Assembly (NCBI GenBank): GCA_030666985.1
Contig: DAOUWT010000004.1
Span: 1 to 34,628, forward strand
Origin: Chloroflexota bacterium
GTDB lineage: Bacteria; Chloroflexota; Anaerolineae; Anaerolineales; UBA11858
DNA length: 34,628 nt
Reading direction: 5' to 3'
The notes beneath the pieces are model-generated. The model saw only the letters and a list, made by a program, of their open reading frames with translations. It made no database searches and was not told the DNA's origin. Shown piece by piece: positions 1-8,091 of this stretch. The translations under genes were made by a program, and so were the position numbers. Positions within the stretch are counted from its first letter, which is position 1, and each line of letters opens with the position of its first letter.

Positions 1-342
1 AAAAGAATTTTGGACGCAGATTTTCCTGATTAAGGCAGATTTTTAACCGTTTAAGCAGGTTTAAATCAGCATTTATCTGCTTAGCCAAGTGTAGGTCTTG
101 GCCGTCAGCGTCCCATTTTGACTTCTCCGACAGCCTGCTAGGGGGATGTTTCGCGATGAAATGTGAAAGGTCCTCTTGGGGCGGTATAAGCCGAGCGTGC
201 TTCGCGATGTGATTATAACATTTGTGAGTATGAAGGTGGCTACAAATGCAAGTGAATTCGTTATGAGTTGACAGGATGGTTAAAACATTCATTAAAACTG
301 ATATAATGAAGAAAGGATATCGATTATGCAGAAAGAGGGCCT

Positions 343-1911
343 ATGAACGAGATTTCAAAAGAATCAATATTAATACTTGATGAAGATAGAGGCATTACTG
401 AACTTTGTGTTCGCGCCTTAAATGAGGCTGGATACCATGCTCTTGGTGTTAACTTCCCTGATGAGGGCATTGAAATCTTAGAGCGGCAGCCTATTGATGT
501 CTTGATGGTTGCTGCCCGAATGACTGGAATGGATAGCCGTCAATTTATAGAAATTGCCTGGCAGCAACAACCAGGTTTGGCCGTTGTGTTGATGACTGGC
601 TTGGGAGACATAGAGACAGCGATAAATTATCTTCTAAACCGAGTGGATGGTATTCTTATCAAGCATTTTAGTGAAGAAGAATTAGTCGAATGTGTTCAGC
701 AGGCGCTTCTTCATCGCCGTCAGAAATTAGTATCCATGCGTTTGCAGGCTTTAGAGCCACTCTTGAAAATTCTGAAAAATATCTTCGAGGTTCAAAGTTT
801 GGATGAGCTAGCAGAATTGGTCTTGCAGGCCATGAAAACCTTTTTGGGGTGCGAAAACGCAGCTATTTTCTTGCGCCGAGAAGGTATGAAAGGTGTATTC
901 GAGATCAGCCATGGCTATGGCAAAGTGCCTCCCCTATCTAAAATTTACAAAATCTATAAACCTGGCTTTGCCAACGTGATTGATCAATCGCTTTGTGTTG
1001 GCGCGGATGTTCTGGAGCAATATAGCCTGACCTCCTTGCTATGGATACCGATTTATGACTCCGAAGACCACTTGGGCGTTGTCGTTGCGGGGCGAAATAA
1101 AAAAGGACATGATTTTAGCAACATCGATTTAGAAGTAGCGAGCATATTTATTGGGCATATTGCGGGCGCCATAAGAAATTTGAAAGAGCAAATTGAGATT
1201 AGAGCACAAAGACAGCAAATTGAAGAGGCTCAGGAGTTGTTAGCACATATTCAGGCATCACGTCCCCTTGAGAGTTTAATGACCACTGTGGCTCATGAGG
1301 TGAATAATCCTTTACAGGCTATCCAGAGTAATCTGGAGTTGGTAGAAAGAGCAACTTCGCCTGAAAATCGTGCATATTATCTAGCCGTTGTGAAGCAGGA
1401 ACTTTCTCGTTTACGCGAAGTGGTGGCGAATATGCTGGATCTATATCGCCCTGGTCAGAAATCTAAAACCTCGTTTTCAATCAATGCAGCCCTTCAGCAG
1501 GTTCTAAACCTCTATGCCCCGAAACTTTCAGAGCAGGATATTAGCGTCCATACAAATTTTGCTGAAGATCTACCTGAAGTGTGGGGCTTGCAAGCCAGGA
1601 TGGAACAAGTGTTTGTTAATCTGATCATCAATGCCCTAGAGGCCATGCCCGAAGGAGGAAAGTTATTTGCATCAACAGAGTTGCAAAAAAACGGAATATC
1701 AATTATTATTAAGGATACAGGACATGGCATTCTTCCTGAGAACAAAAATAGGGTTTTCAAGCCCTTTTTTACCACAAAAGAGGATGGTCATGGACTCGGA
1801 CTAACAATTTGTGATAATATTATTAGTACAGAGCATCAAGGGAAAATAGAGTTACAAGCAAATAATGGAGAAGGCGCTTGTTTTGTTATGACTTTACCTT
1901 TTGGAGGGTGA
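343..1911 (+). CDS. Sensor histidine kinase: degenerate receiver - GAF - HisKA - HATPase
   Basis: H-box TTVAHEVNNPLQAIQSNLELV, N-box NLIINALEAMPEGG, G-boxes DTGHGILPENKNRVFKPFFTTKEDGHGLGLTI; N-terminus has receiver fold but VLMVAARMTGMD at the phosphoacceptor site. Confidence 0.93.
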   Translation: MNEISKESILILDEDRGITELCVRALNEAGYHALGVNFPDEGIEILERQPIDVLMVAARMTGMDSRQFIEIAWQQQPGLAVVLMTGLGDIETAINYLLNRVDGILIKHFSEEELVECVQQALLHRRQKLVSMRLQALEPLLKILKNIFEVQSLDELAELVLQAMKTFLGCENAAIFLRREGMKGVFEISHGYGKVPPLSKIYKIYKPGFANVIDQSLCVGADVLEQYSLTSLLWIPIYDSEDHLGVVVAGRNKKGHDFSNIDLEVASIFIGHIAGAIRNLKEQIEIRAQRQQIEEAQELLAHIQASRPLESLMTTVAHEVNNPLQAIQSNLELVERATSPENRAYYLAVVKQELSRLREVVANMLDLYRPGQKSKTSFSINAALQQVLNLYAPKLSEQDISVHTNFAEDLPEVWGLQARMEQVFVNLIINALEAMPEGGKLFASTELQKNGISIIIKDTGHGILPENKNRVFKPFFTTKEDGHGLGLTICDNIISTEHQGKIELQANNGEGACFVMTLPFGG

Positions 1912-1913
1912 TT

Positions 1914-2693
1914 ATGTCTACAGAAATTTTGATTGTTGATGATGAAAAAGCAGTTCGTGAATCTCTTCAGGATATTTTAGAGTTGGAAGGCTACGATGTA
2001 GAAGCTGTAGCTAGTGGTGAAGATGCTCTCGAGAGGCTAAATGAAGAAAAGTATGATCTCATACTCTTAGATCTTAAGATGGCCGGTATTGATGGGGTCG
2101 AGGTGATGCACCAGGCCAACCTATTGTATCCCTCGACTAAGATAATTGTCCTCACCGGTCATGGGTCTTTGGAATCGGCCATCGAAGCTGTTCAAATTGG
2201 CGCTCACGACTACCTCTTGAAACCTTTTGAAACCGAGGATATTCTAGCCAGCATTGAGCGTAGTTTTACTGCGAAGACTGAACGGCAGCGCAAAGAGTTG
2301 TTAATTGAGCAATTGGAATCTTCTCTTAATCAACTCAAGGATGTGGAAGGTATTACTACGCCAGACTTGCCCAGTCGCCGGATAGTTTCATTGCCCCAAG
2401 GGATCATGGTGGATTTGGAGCGCAGGGAAATATGGCGTGGTAACACGCGTTCTCACCTCACACCGACGGAAGGCAAATTGTTTGGGGCCTTCTTGGAGAA
2501 TCGCGCTCGGGTTATGACTCACCAGGAGGTTGTTTTCTTGGTACAGGGTTATGAAATAAATGAATGGGAAGCCCCTGAAGTCTTGCGCCCAATGATCAGC
2601 CGCTTGAGGAAGAAATTGGCTATCTTCCCTGGCATGGAGGATTGGGTGGGCAATGTCCGTGGGACTGGATACGTGTTTGACCCGAATCTGTAA
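1914..2693 (+). CDS. Response regulator, receiver + OmpR-type winged helix
   Basis: ILIVDDEKAVRESL, LILLDLKMAGIDG, VLTGHGS, DYLLKPF; C-terminal LTPTEGKLFGAFLENRARVMTHQEV...RPMISRLRKKL...VRGTGYVF. ATG at 1914 follows GGAGGGTG and the upstream stop; the ORF-track start at 1878 overlaps the upstream gene. Confidence 0.93.
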   Translation: MSTEILIVDDEKAVRESLQDILELEGYDVEAVASGEDALERLNEEKYDLILLDLKMAGIDGVEVMHQANLLYPSTKIIVLTGHGSLESAIEAVQIGAHDYLLKPFETEDILASIERSFTAKTERQRKELLIEQLESSLNQLKDVEGITTPDLPSRRIVSLPQGIMVDLERREIWRGNTRSHLTPTEGKLFGAFLENRARVMTHQEVVFLVQGYEINEWEAPEVLRPMISRLRKKLAIFPGMEDWVGNVRGTGYVFDPNL

Positions 2694-2760
2694 ATAGGAC
2701 TCGTCACACTGCGGGCCTGGCTTGCTTTGCATGCCTAAAGTGGTGTCCCTACTCTGAAAG

Positions 2761-2796
2761 AAAAACCTTCCCGGATTACCCTGGGAAGGTTTTTTT
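2761..2796 (+). terminator. Rho-independent terminator, possibly bidirectional
   Basis: AAAAACCTTCCC-ggattaccct-GGGAAGGTTTTTTT, perfect stem plus T tract, about 70 nt after the response regulator stop. Confidence 0.85.
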
Positions 2797-2829
2797 AGGA
2801 ACCGCGTTCCTCCGAGGAACGCGGTTCCT
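2797..2829. repeat. Perfect 15-bp inverted repeat AGGAACCGCGTTCCT-ccg-AGGAACGCGGTTCCT
   Basis: Both arms read directly; the left-arm 15-mer recurs identically at 7126-7140. Confidence 0.9.
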
Positions 2830-2934
2830 AATTTTGGGGGAGGGCGCCACGCGGGGGCGTGAGAGCAAACCCCAAGCGCAGTGCCACGCCTGAACGGGGA
2901 AAAACCCTGGGGGGGACGGGGGGGTGAGAAGAAC
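2830..2934 (+). repeat. Dispersed intergenic element, copy 1 (truncated)
   Basis: attttgggggagggcgccacgcgggggcgtgagagcaaaccccaagcgcagtgccacgcctgaacggggaaaaaccctggggg matches copies near 7745, 15013 and 26790. Confidence 0.8.
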
Positions 2935-2935
2935 T

Positions 2936-3005
2936 TCAGCGATCGGGCTGCCAGGGCACATCTCCTGAGAGGCGGGGTGCGCTCAACCAACTGAGCCATC
3001 CCCCA
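2936..3005 (-). other. tRNA-like fragment (5' acceptor and D-arm only)
   Basis: Reverse complement GGGGGATGGCTCAGTTGGTTGAGCGCACC has a tRNA 5' acceptor/D-arm pattern, but no convincing anticodon arm or GTTCGA T-loop follows. Confidence 0.4.
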
Positions 3006-3973
3006 GGCCTCTGTTTTGCCCGAGAGGTTTTCTTATCCCATCCTACTAGAATTAAGCTGACGCTCAACAGTGCCGCGCCGGCCCATTGGTAGAGGCTCAA
3101 TGATTCTTTAAGCCAGAAGTGGGCCACGATGATGGTCACAATCAGCTCGCTTAGGCCTAGCAAGGCGGTTTGCATTCCCCCAATGTTTTTTACCCCTAAA
3201 AATAACGTTAGCCGGGAACTGAATGTTACCAGGGTTAGGCCAATAAGCGGCCCCCAGGCAGGCAAAGTTGTTGGTAGGCCTCCCGACCCAGAGAAGATGA
3301 AAGTGGGTACTACGAGAGCGCTCATTGCTACAAGTGTGTAAAGGGTAACCGTGGGGGCTGGCATATCGTAGAGTACCCTTTGGTTGATAGGGAGATGGAG
3401 GGCATATAGGGCCGCCGCGATCAACATCTGGATAGCGCCAATAACATGAATGCTGCCCCCATCGGTTTTCATGAGCAGAGCGGCAGCCGGGATGGCCAAG
3501 GAAAGGCGGAATATAGTCATCTTGCTGGGTTTATTGCGGTCAAGGATCATCCAGAACGCCACAAAGACGGGATAGAAGGAGTTCAAGAGTTGGCCGATTC
3601 CAGCGTCTAAGTGGCTGAGAGAACTGTAGTAAAAGAGAGAACCCAGGCCATTTGTCCAGCCCGCCATGAGGCAGCCTAAAACCCCGGCGGGGTATATGTA
3701 GAGGTATTTTCGCTTGAAAATGGCTATCACGACAAAGAGCAAAAAAGTAGCCAAAAAGGTTCGGATGCCGACCACTGCCAGGGGTGGGACACCCAACAAG
3801 ATGGCCTTCTTCCCGAAGACGGGAGACATCCCCAGAAAGAACGCAGATGCCAGAGCAGAATAAATGCCTGTGGCGCGTTCTCCTCGGAACGATTCTTTGA
3901 AGGGATGTGTTATTTGCCTTCTAAACCTCGCGAGAGGGAAGGCTGTGCTAGTGTTTTCTGTGTTGTTTGTCAT
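2936..3973 (-). CDS. EamA/DMT-family transporter, C-terminus extended into tRNA-like sequence
   Basis: Ten-TM-like protein with two EamA-type repeats (SALASAFFLGMSPVFGKKAI, IGAIQMLIAAALYALHLPINQ); the tail GGWLSWLSAPRLSGDVPWQPDR is encoded by tRNA-like/repeat DNA. Confidence 0.85.
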   Translation of the reverse strand: MTNNTENTSTAFPLARFRRQITHPFKESFRGERATGIYSALASAFFLGMSPVFGKKAILLGVPPLAVVGIRTFLATFLLFVVIAIFKRKYLYIYPAGVLGCLMAGWTNGLGSLFYYSSLSHLDAGIGQLLNSFYPVFVAFWMILDRNKPSKMTIFRLSLAIPAAALLMKTDGGSIHVIGAIQMLIAAALYALHLPINQRVLYDMPAPTVTLYTLVAMSALVVPTFIFSGSGGLPTTLPAWGPLIGLTLVTFSSRLTLFLGVKNIGGMQTALLGLSELIVTIIVAHFWLKESLSLYQWAGAALLSVSLILVGWDKKTSRAKQRPGGWLSWLSAPRLSGDVPWQPDR

Positions 3974-4044
3974 GGATGAGGGGGATGCTGCTAAAGGTAA
4001 TTATTCAATGTCATTTAAGTTAAGGCTGCCGAATCCATCGTCCA

Positions 4045-4120
4045 GGGATAGTGAAGGTCTCCAGACCGAATGGTACCGCGTGTCAAAGGGGTGCCGCTCG
4101 GTTACAAACCTTCGCTATCC
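4045..4120. repeat. Palindromic intergenic element
   Basis: GGATAGTGAAGGT ... ACCTTCGCTATCC arms (12/13), with further inner pairing around ACCGAATGG/GCCGCTCGGT. Confidence 0.65.
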
Positions 4121-4149
4121 ATATTAGGCTGAACTGGCGGAGGTGACAG

Positions 4150-5835
4150 TTACTTGGTCAGACTTTTAACCTCTTCTAAGAGTTCATTGTCCATGAAATT
4201 GCCTTTTTGGAGTAAGGCATGGATGCGGCCCTGGAGACGCTGTTTTTCCTGGGGCGTGAGTGTTTTTGCCGTAACGACAATGACCGGGATAGAAGCTGTT
4301 TCGGGTTGGGAGCGAAGCTGATCGAGGACGGTGAAACCATCTTGTTTGGGCATCATCAAGTCGAGGATCATCAAGTCGGGAAGTTTCTCTTGGGCTATTC
4401 GAATGGCCTCGCTTCCATTTTGTGCTTCATAGAAAGTATACTCCCCTTGGGATTGGAGAATGCGCCGGATGAGGCGTCTGGCGTGGGGATGGTCATCCAC
4501 AATAGCAATGTGAGAATACTTGTCTGGTGTAACGCGGCTGAGCGCGGACAGGATGCCGTCCTCGGGGAATATTTCTGCTTCTTCTTCGGCGCGAGGAGGA
4601 AGGCTTACATCACGGGACCAGTCATCATCAAGGATCATCTTTTCAGTGGGAAGGGTGTGACCGGTGCAGTTGACGACGATGACTTCGTCGGGGTCAATTT
4701 GCCCGGCCCGGGTCATTTTGATCAATCCTGCAAAGGCGACGGCAGCCGCCGGTTCCATGGACATCCCCTCCATCTCGGCCAAAACGTGCATGGCGCGGAA
4801 GGCTTCTTCATCGGTGATGCTTTCGAAAGTGCCGCCCCGTTCTTCTAGCATCCACTTCCTAAGGAGGGTATAGGTCCGGCCTGGGTCTCCGGTGGCAAGG
4901 GTGGCTATTTTGGTGTGAGGTGTTAAAACGGGGTCTGCTACGTCTTGGTTGGCTTTCCAGGCTTTTGCCATGGGGGCGCAGCCAGCAGATTGAATCCCGG
5001 CAATTTGGGGGACATCATCCACCAGGCCCATTTGCCTTAGCTCGCGGTACCCTTTCATTACCCCCACTGCGCCTACTCCTCCGCTGAGGGACTGAAAATA
5101 CCAGTCTGGTGTTCGCCAGGGCGTGGTGGCGCTCCCTGGGGAGAGTTTCTCGGCGAGTTGTTCAGCTATCTCGAAGGCGACCGTTTTCATGGATTCCAAA
5201 GTGGAAATAGACCGTGTGCCCCTTTCGAGGTAAAGGCCGCCGGCTTGTTGCTTGGCAAATTGAGCCGCTAATGCCTTGGCCTGGTCGTAAGACGCGGTTA
5301 CTTTTATGACTTGGCTGCCATAAATTGCTACTTCGCGCATTTTTTCGGCCGGGACTAAGCTGGTTATGAAAGTCCACAATTTGATACCGGCCCGGGAGGC
5401 ATAAGCGGAATAAGAAATGGCGACATTACCCGTGGAGGCTAAGACAGCTTCGTTGACACCTGCTTCTTTGAGAGCCGAGATAGTGAGGATGGCTTGGCGG
5501 TCTTTGAAGGAGTTGGTTGGGTTCTGGCGTTCGTCTTTGATGTAGAGGTTCTTAAGCCCCAGCATCAGTCCCAGATTCTCTGCGCGGAGGAGCGGGGTAC
5601 CCCCCTCGCCCATGCTGATTTCAGAGCGCTCCTTGATAGGGAGAAGTTCAATACACCGCCAGAAGTCAAAGGGGCGACTTTTTATACGCTCTAGTAATTT
5701 TTTGCCTAGTGCGGGGTCTTCTTCATAACGAGCTACCCGCCACTTTCCATTGCATGCAGGGCAGCGAGACTCATGGAGACGATATTCGGTTTTGTGCCCA
5801 CAATCTAGGCATTCGATGTAAAAAATTTCGGCCAT
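4150..5835 (-). CDS. thrC: Threonine synthase (PLP-dependent) fused to a C-terminal response-regulator receiver domain
   Basis: Threonine synthase motifs: N-terminal CLDCGHKT/CPACNGKW zinc-ribbon-like region, GEGGTPLL, NPTNSFKDRQA (PLP lysine), STGNVAISYSAYASRAG, SGGVGAVGVMKGY. C-terminal receiver: IAIVDDHPHARRL, LMILDLMMPKQDGF, PVIVVTAKT. Start set at 5835 (MAEIFYIECLDCG) because the upstream 51 codons translate a heptamer repeat. Confidence 0.92.
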   Translation of the reverse strand: MAEIFYIECLDCGHKTEYRLHESRCPACNGKWRVARYEEDPALGKKLLERIKSRPFDFWRCIELLPIKERSEISMGEGGTPLLRAENLGLMLGLKNLYIKDERQNPTNSFKDRQAILTISALKEAGVNEAVLASTGNVAISYSAYASRAGIKLWTFITSLVPAEKMREVAIYGSQVIKVTASYDQAKALAAQFAKQQAGGLYLERGTRSISTLESMKTVAFEIAEQLAEKLSPGSATTPWRTPDWYFQSLSGGVGAVGVMKGYRELRQMGLVDDVPQIAGIQSAGCAPMAKAWKANQDVADPVLTPHTKIATLATGDPGRTYTLLRKWMLEERGGTFESITDEEAFRAMHVLAEMEGMSMEPAAAVAFAGLIKMTRAGQIDPDEVIVVNCTGHTLPTEKMILDDDWSRDVSLPPRAEEEAEIFPEDGILSALSRVTPDKYSHIAIVDDHPHARRLIRRILQSQGEYTFYEAQNGSEAIRIAQEKLPDLMILDLMMPKQDGFTVLDQLRSQPETASIPVIVVTAKTLTPQEKQRLQGRIHALLQKGNFMDNELLEEVKSLTK

Positions 5836-5897
5836 GTTATGTGATATCCTTTTGTACTCATCATGAAGAGAATTTGTGAGATTATTTTGATTGAAAT

Positions 5898-5960
5898 GCG
5901 TGTAGCGTGTAGCGTGTTGCGTGTAGCGTGTTGCGTGTAGCGTGAGTTCACGTTTCACGG
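5898..5960. repeat. Heptanucleotide tandem array (GCGTGTA/GCGTGTT, then TTCACGT/TTCACGG)
   Basis: Seven GCGTGWN units followed by two TTCACGN units. Confidence 0.95.
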
Positions 5961-6105
5961 TGGGATAGATTATTTTTTTGACATCCAATTACGTTCATGC
6001 TCATATATTCTACCAAGAAAACGTTGGAATGTTGAAGGGAATGTCAGGGCAATTGCTCTGGTTAGAACAGCCTGCGTTTTTCACCTTACAATCGCTTTTC
6101 GATTT

Positions 6106-6274
6106 CTTTTCGGTTTGCAGCAATTCTAAATTTGGCTGTCATACCGCAAGGGTATACCCGTTGGTATTGCGAGGCGGTTTTTTCGCCGAAGCAATCCCCC
6201 CCACCATCGAGGAGACTGCCACGCCGGAAAGCGTCGGCTCGCAGTGACATATTGAGAATTGCTTTTCGGTTTGC
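6106..6274. mobile_element. MITE-like inverted-repeat element with possible target duplication
   Basis: GCAATTCTAAAT (6120-6131) inverted against ATTGAGAATTGC (6251-6262); inner TATTGCGAGGCGG...CTCGCAGTGACA; 13-bp direct repeat CTTTTCGGTTTGC at 6106-6118 and 6262-6274. Confidence 0.65.
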
Positions 6275-6345
6275 CCTTTCCTTGCTTAATAATAAGCTAC
6301 TTGGTAAAATACAGCCCATAAGTTGAGTTTTTCTCAGCAAATTAT

Positions 6346-6417
6346 GCGGGTGTCGCCAAGTGGTAAGGCATCAGCTTCCCAAGCTGACATTCGTCGGTTC
6401 GAATCCGATCACCCGCT
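6346..6417 (+). tRNA. tRNA-Gly (anticodon CCC)
   Basis: GCGGGTG/CACCCGC acceptor, GCC...GGC D-arm, TCAGC-TTCCCAA-GCTGA anticodon arm, GTCGG-TTCGAAT-CCGAT T-arm; CCA not encoded. Confidence 0.95.
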
Positions 6418-6511
6418 CTTTTATGTCCCGCCTGTAGGGGGTATTCCCTTTGATACAAACATGACATCACTGCTAGATCGGAAGATTTTCGCTACAAGCG
6501 GAAGGTATAAG

Positions 6512-6681
6512 TTAATTGTAGTTGCCCAAAATCACGGTGGTAGAACTGCATTGCACTTGGGAAAGTGCGTACCCTGTTGGGGCATAATAATTGTAGTTCG
6601 GGTTTCATGGACAGACTCGTGGTGCAACGCATCCAAAAGCAGATGCAATGCACCACTAACATTTTGAGCAATTACAATTAA
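6512..6681. mobile_element. MITE-like element, about 170 bp, 21-bp imperfect terminal inverted repeats
   Basis: TTAATTGTAGTTGCCCAAAAT (6512-6532) against reverse complement of ATTTTGAGCAATTACAATTAA (6661-6681), 19/21; internal hairpin GTGGTGCAACGCATC...GATGCAATGCACCAC. Confidence 0.7.
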
Positions 6682-6732
6682 TTCTCTTCATGGACTTATA
6701 ACACGTTTTATTAAGGAGCAGTCTTTTCAAAC

Positions 6733-7116
6733 ATGAGTTCACAACCAATTATACTCTGCGTAGAAGATAACTTGAGAAACCGGGTTTTACTCAAGCGCAT
6801 ACTCCAACATCAAGGGTATGAAGTCCAAGAAGCTAAAGACGCCCATCAGGCTCTAGAAATCTTGAAAACACTCGTCCCAGATTTGATTCTGATGGATATA
6901 AACATGCCTGATGTAGATGGCTTTGCATTGACTCAAAAACTAAGAAGAAAACCCAAATTAGCAGATGTTCCCATAATCGCGATTACCGCGAACGTCATGA
7001 AAGGGGATCGAGAACGCGTACTCGAAGCCGGTTGTGATGGCTATATTGAAAAGCCAATTGATATTGACGAATTAACCTCTCAAGTAAGCTTGTTCTTAGG
7101 CGTCGTCAAGAAATAA
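6733..7116 (+). CDS. Stand-alone CheY-like receiver
   Basis: CVEDNLRNRVLL, LILMDINMPDVDG, AITANVM, YIEKPID. Confidence 0.93.
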   Translation: MSSQPIILCVEDNLRNRVLLKRILQHQGYEVQEAKDAHQALEILKTLVPDLILMDINMPDVDGFALTQKLRRKPKLADVPIIAITANVMKGDRERVLEAGCDGYIEKPIDIDELTSQVSLFLGVVKK

Positions 7117-7121
7117 CTTTC

Positions 7122-7154
7122 GCTGAGGAACCGCGTTCCTCTGAGTTCCTCAGC
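7122..7154. repeat. Hairpin downstream of receiver gene; shares 15-mer with 2797-2811
   Basis: GCTGAGGAAC...GTTCCTCAGC stem; AGGAACCGCGTTCCT at 7126-7140. Confidence 0.7.
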
Positions 7155-7212
7155 TTGATGAAAACTACAAAGTTAATAATAGACAGCCCCTTAGATTACG
7201 ACGGGAAAAACA

Positions 7213-7659
7213 ATGACTAACACAGACCCCAAAAACACAAACACCGCCCAAGGCAAAATTCCAAAAGAGACCACTATTCTCGTAGTCGAAGATAACGTCT
7301 CTAACTTTGTGCTCATTGCCCGGCTCCTGGGGTATATGGGCATTCATTGTGAATGGAAAACTTCAGGGTACGAAGTTGTAGAGTACGCCGATACCCTCCC
7401 CCGTCTGGATCTTGTGCTGATGGACATCCGCTTGCCCTACGAAGATGGATATGGTGCTCTGAAACAGATCCGCTCCGCGCCAAGACTGGAAGATACCCTT
7501 ATTGTGGCAGTGACCGCTCACGCCAGTCAAGAAGAGATGAAAAAATGTCGGGAAGCCGGTTTTGATGGTTTTATTGCCAAACCTATTGATCCGGACCGGT
7601 TCCCGGAGCAAGTCAAGAGGATATTAGCAGGCGAGTCCATTTGGAATTTGGGTCAGTAG
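7213..7659 (+). CDS. Stand-alone CheY-like receiver
   Basis: ILVVEDNVSNFVLI, LVLMDIRLPYEDGYG, AVTAHAS, FIAKPIDPDRF. Confidence 0.92.
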   Translation: MTNTDPKNTNTAQGKIPKETTILVVEDNVSNFVLIARLLGYMGIHCEWKTSGYEVVEYADTLPRLDLVLMDIRLPYEDGYGALKQIRSAPRLEDTLIVAVTAHASQEEMKKCREAGFDGFIAKPIDPDRFPEQVKRILAGESIWNLGQ

Positions 7660-7660
7660 T

Positions 7661-7737
7661 GCGTGCTGCGTGTTGCGTGCTGCGTGTTGCGTGCTGCGTG
7701 TTGCGTGCTGCGTGTTGCGTGCTGCGTGTTGCGTGTC
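7661..7737. repeat. Heptanucleotide array, alternating GCGTGCT/GCGTGTT (14-bp higher-order period)
   Basis: Eleven heptamers; five near-perfect 14-bp repeats. Confidence 0.97.
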
Positions 7738-7744
7738 CCTACGC

Positions 7745-7929
7745 CTGGGGATTAGTGGGAACGCAAGCGGCTGGAGGCTAGGGATAGGCAAAACCTCGCC
7801 ACCCCCGCTTCGCAACCCCCAAGGTTTTTCCCCGTTTGTGCGTGGGGCCAGGCTTGGGGCTTGGTCTCACGCCCCCCCGTCCCCCCCGCGTGGCACCCTC
7901 CCCCAACAATCCACGAGGTCTGAATAATC
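7745..7929 (-). repeat. Dispersed intergenic element, copy 2 (inverted)
   Basis: Reverse complement has the gggggagggtgccacgcggggggg...ggcgtgag / ggggaaaaacctt / gcttgcgttccc blocks of the other copies; outer end TGAATAATC. Confidence 0.75.
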
Positions 7930-7937
7930 ACAAATCG

Positions 7938-8060
7938 TAACTGCTCAGGTGTCATTTCGAACGGAGTGAGAAATCTTGCATTCGATGGCAAAGATTTCTC
8001 CTAATTCAGCCAGTATTTGGCTGAAACATCCTCGTCGAAATGACAATGGGTGAGTAGTTA
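7938..8060. mobile_element. MITE-like inverted-repeat element
   Basis: Outer arms TAACTGCTCA (7938-7947)/TGAGTAGTTA (8051-8060); inner arms TGTCATTTCGA (7950-7960)/TCGAAATGACA (8035-8045), AAATCTT/AAGATTT. Confidence 0.7.
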
Positions 8061-8091
8061 CCACAAATCTTTATAGTTCGAGGAGCAAGGC

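Noticed and set aside
268-307. TTGACA (268-273) and TATAAT (302-307) upstream of the first kinase
   Set aside because: Spacing is 28 bp, far from about 17 bp, so not a convincing sigma-70 promoter pair, although the TATAAT alone could be a -10.
2388-2999. 203-aa minus-strand ORF (MAQLVERTPPLRR...)
   Set aside because: Translates the tRNA-like fragment, the repeat element and the antisense of the response regulator; not a credible gene.
2936-3005. Functional tRNA on the minus strand
   Set aside because: Only acceptor and D-arm fit; no proper anticodon stem-loop or T-arm was found.
5836-5988. N-terminal 51 codons of the ORF-track threonine synthase (HATRYTQHATRYTH)
   Set aside because: Translated heptamer repeat; the conserved protein begins at MAEIFYIECLDCG (5835).
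6323-6667. 114-aa plus-strand ORF
   Set aside because: VSPSGKASASQADIRRFESDHP is a translation of tRNA-Gly followed by the MITE-like element.
7661-7737. Possible CRISPR array
   Set aside because: Contiguous 7/14-bp tandem repeats with no spacers; no cas genes in the window.
7624-7991. Overlapping ORFs in both strands at 7624-7991
   Set aside because: Encoded by the heptamer array and dispersed element; low-complexity translations (TQHAARNTQHA) indicate non-coding DNA.
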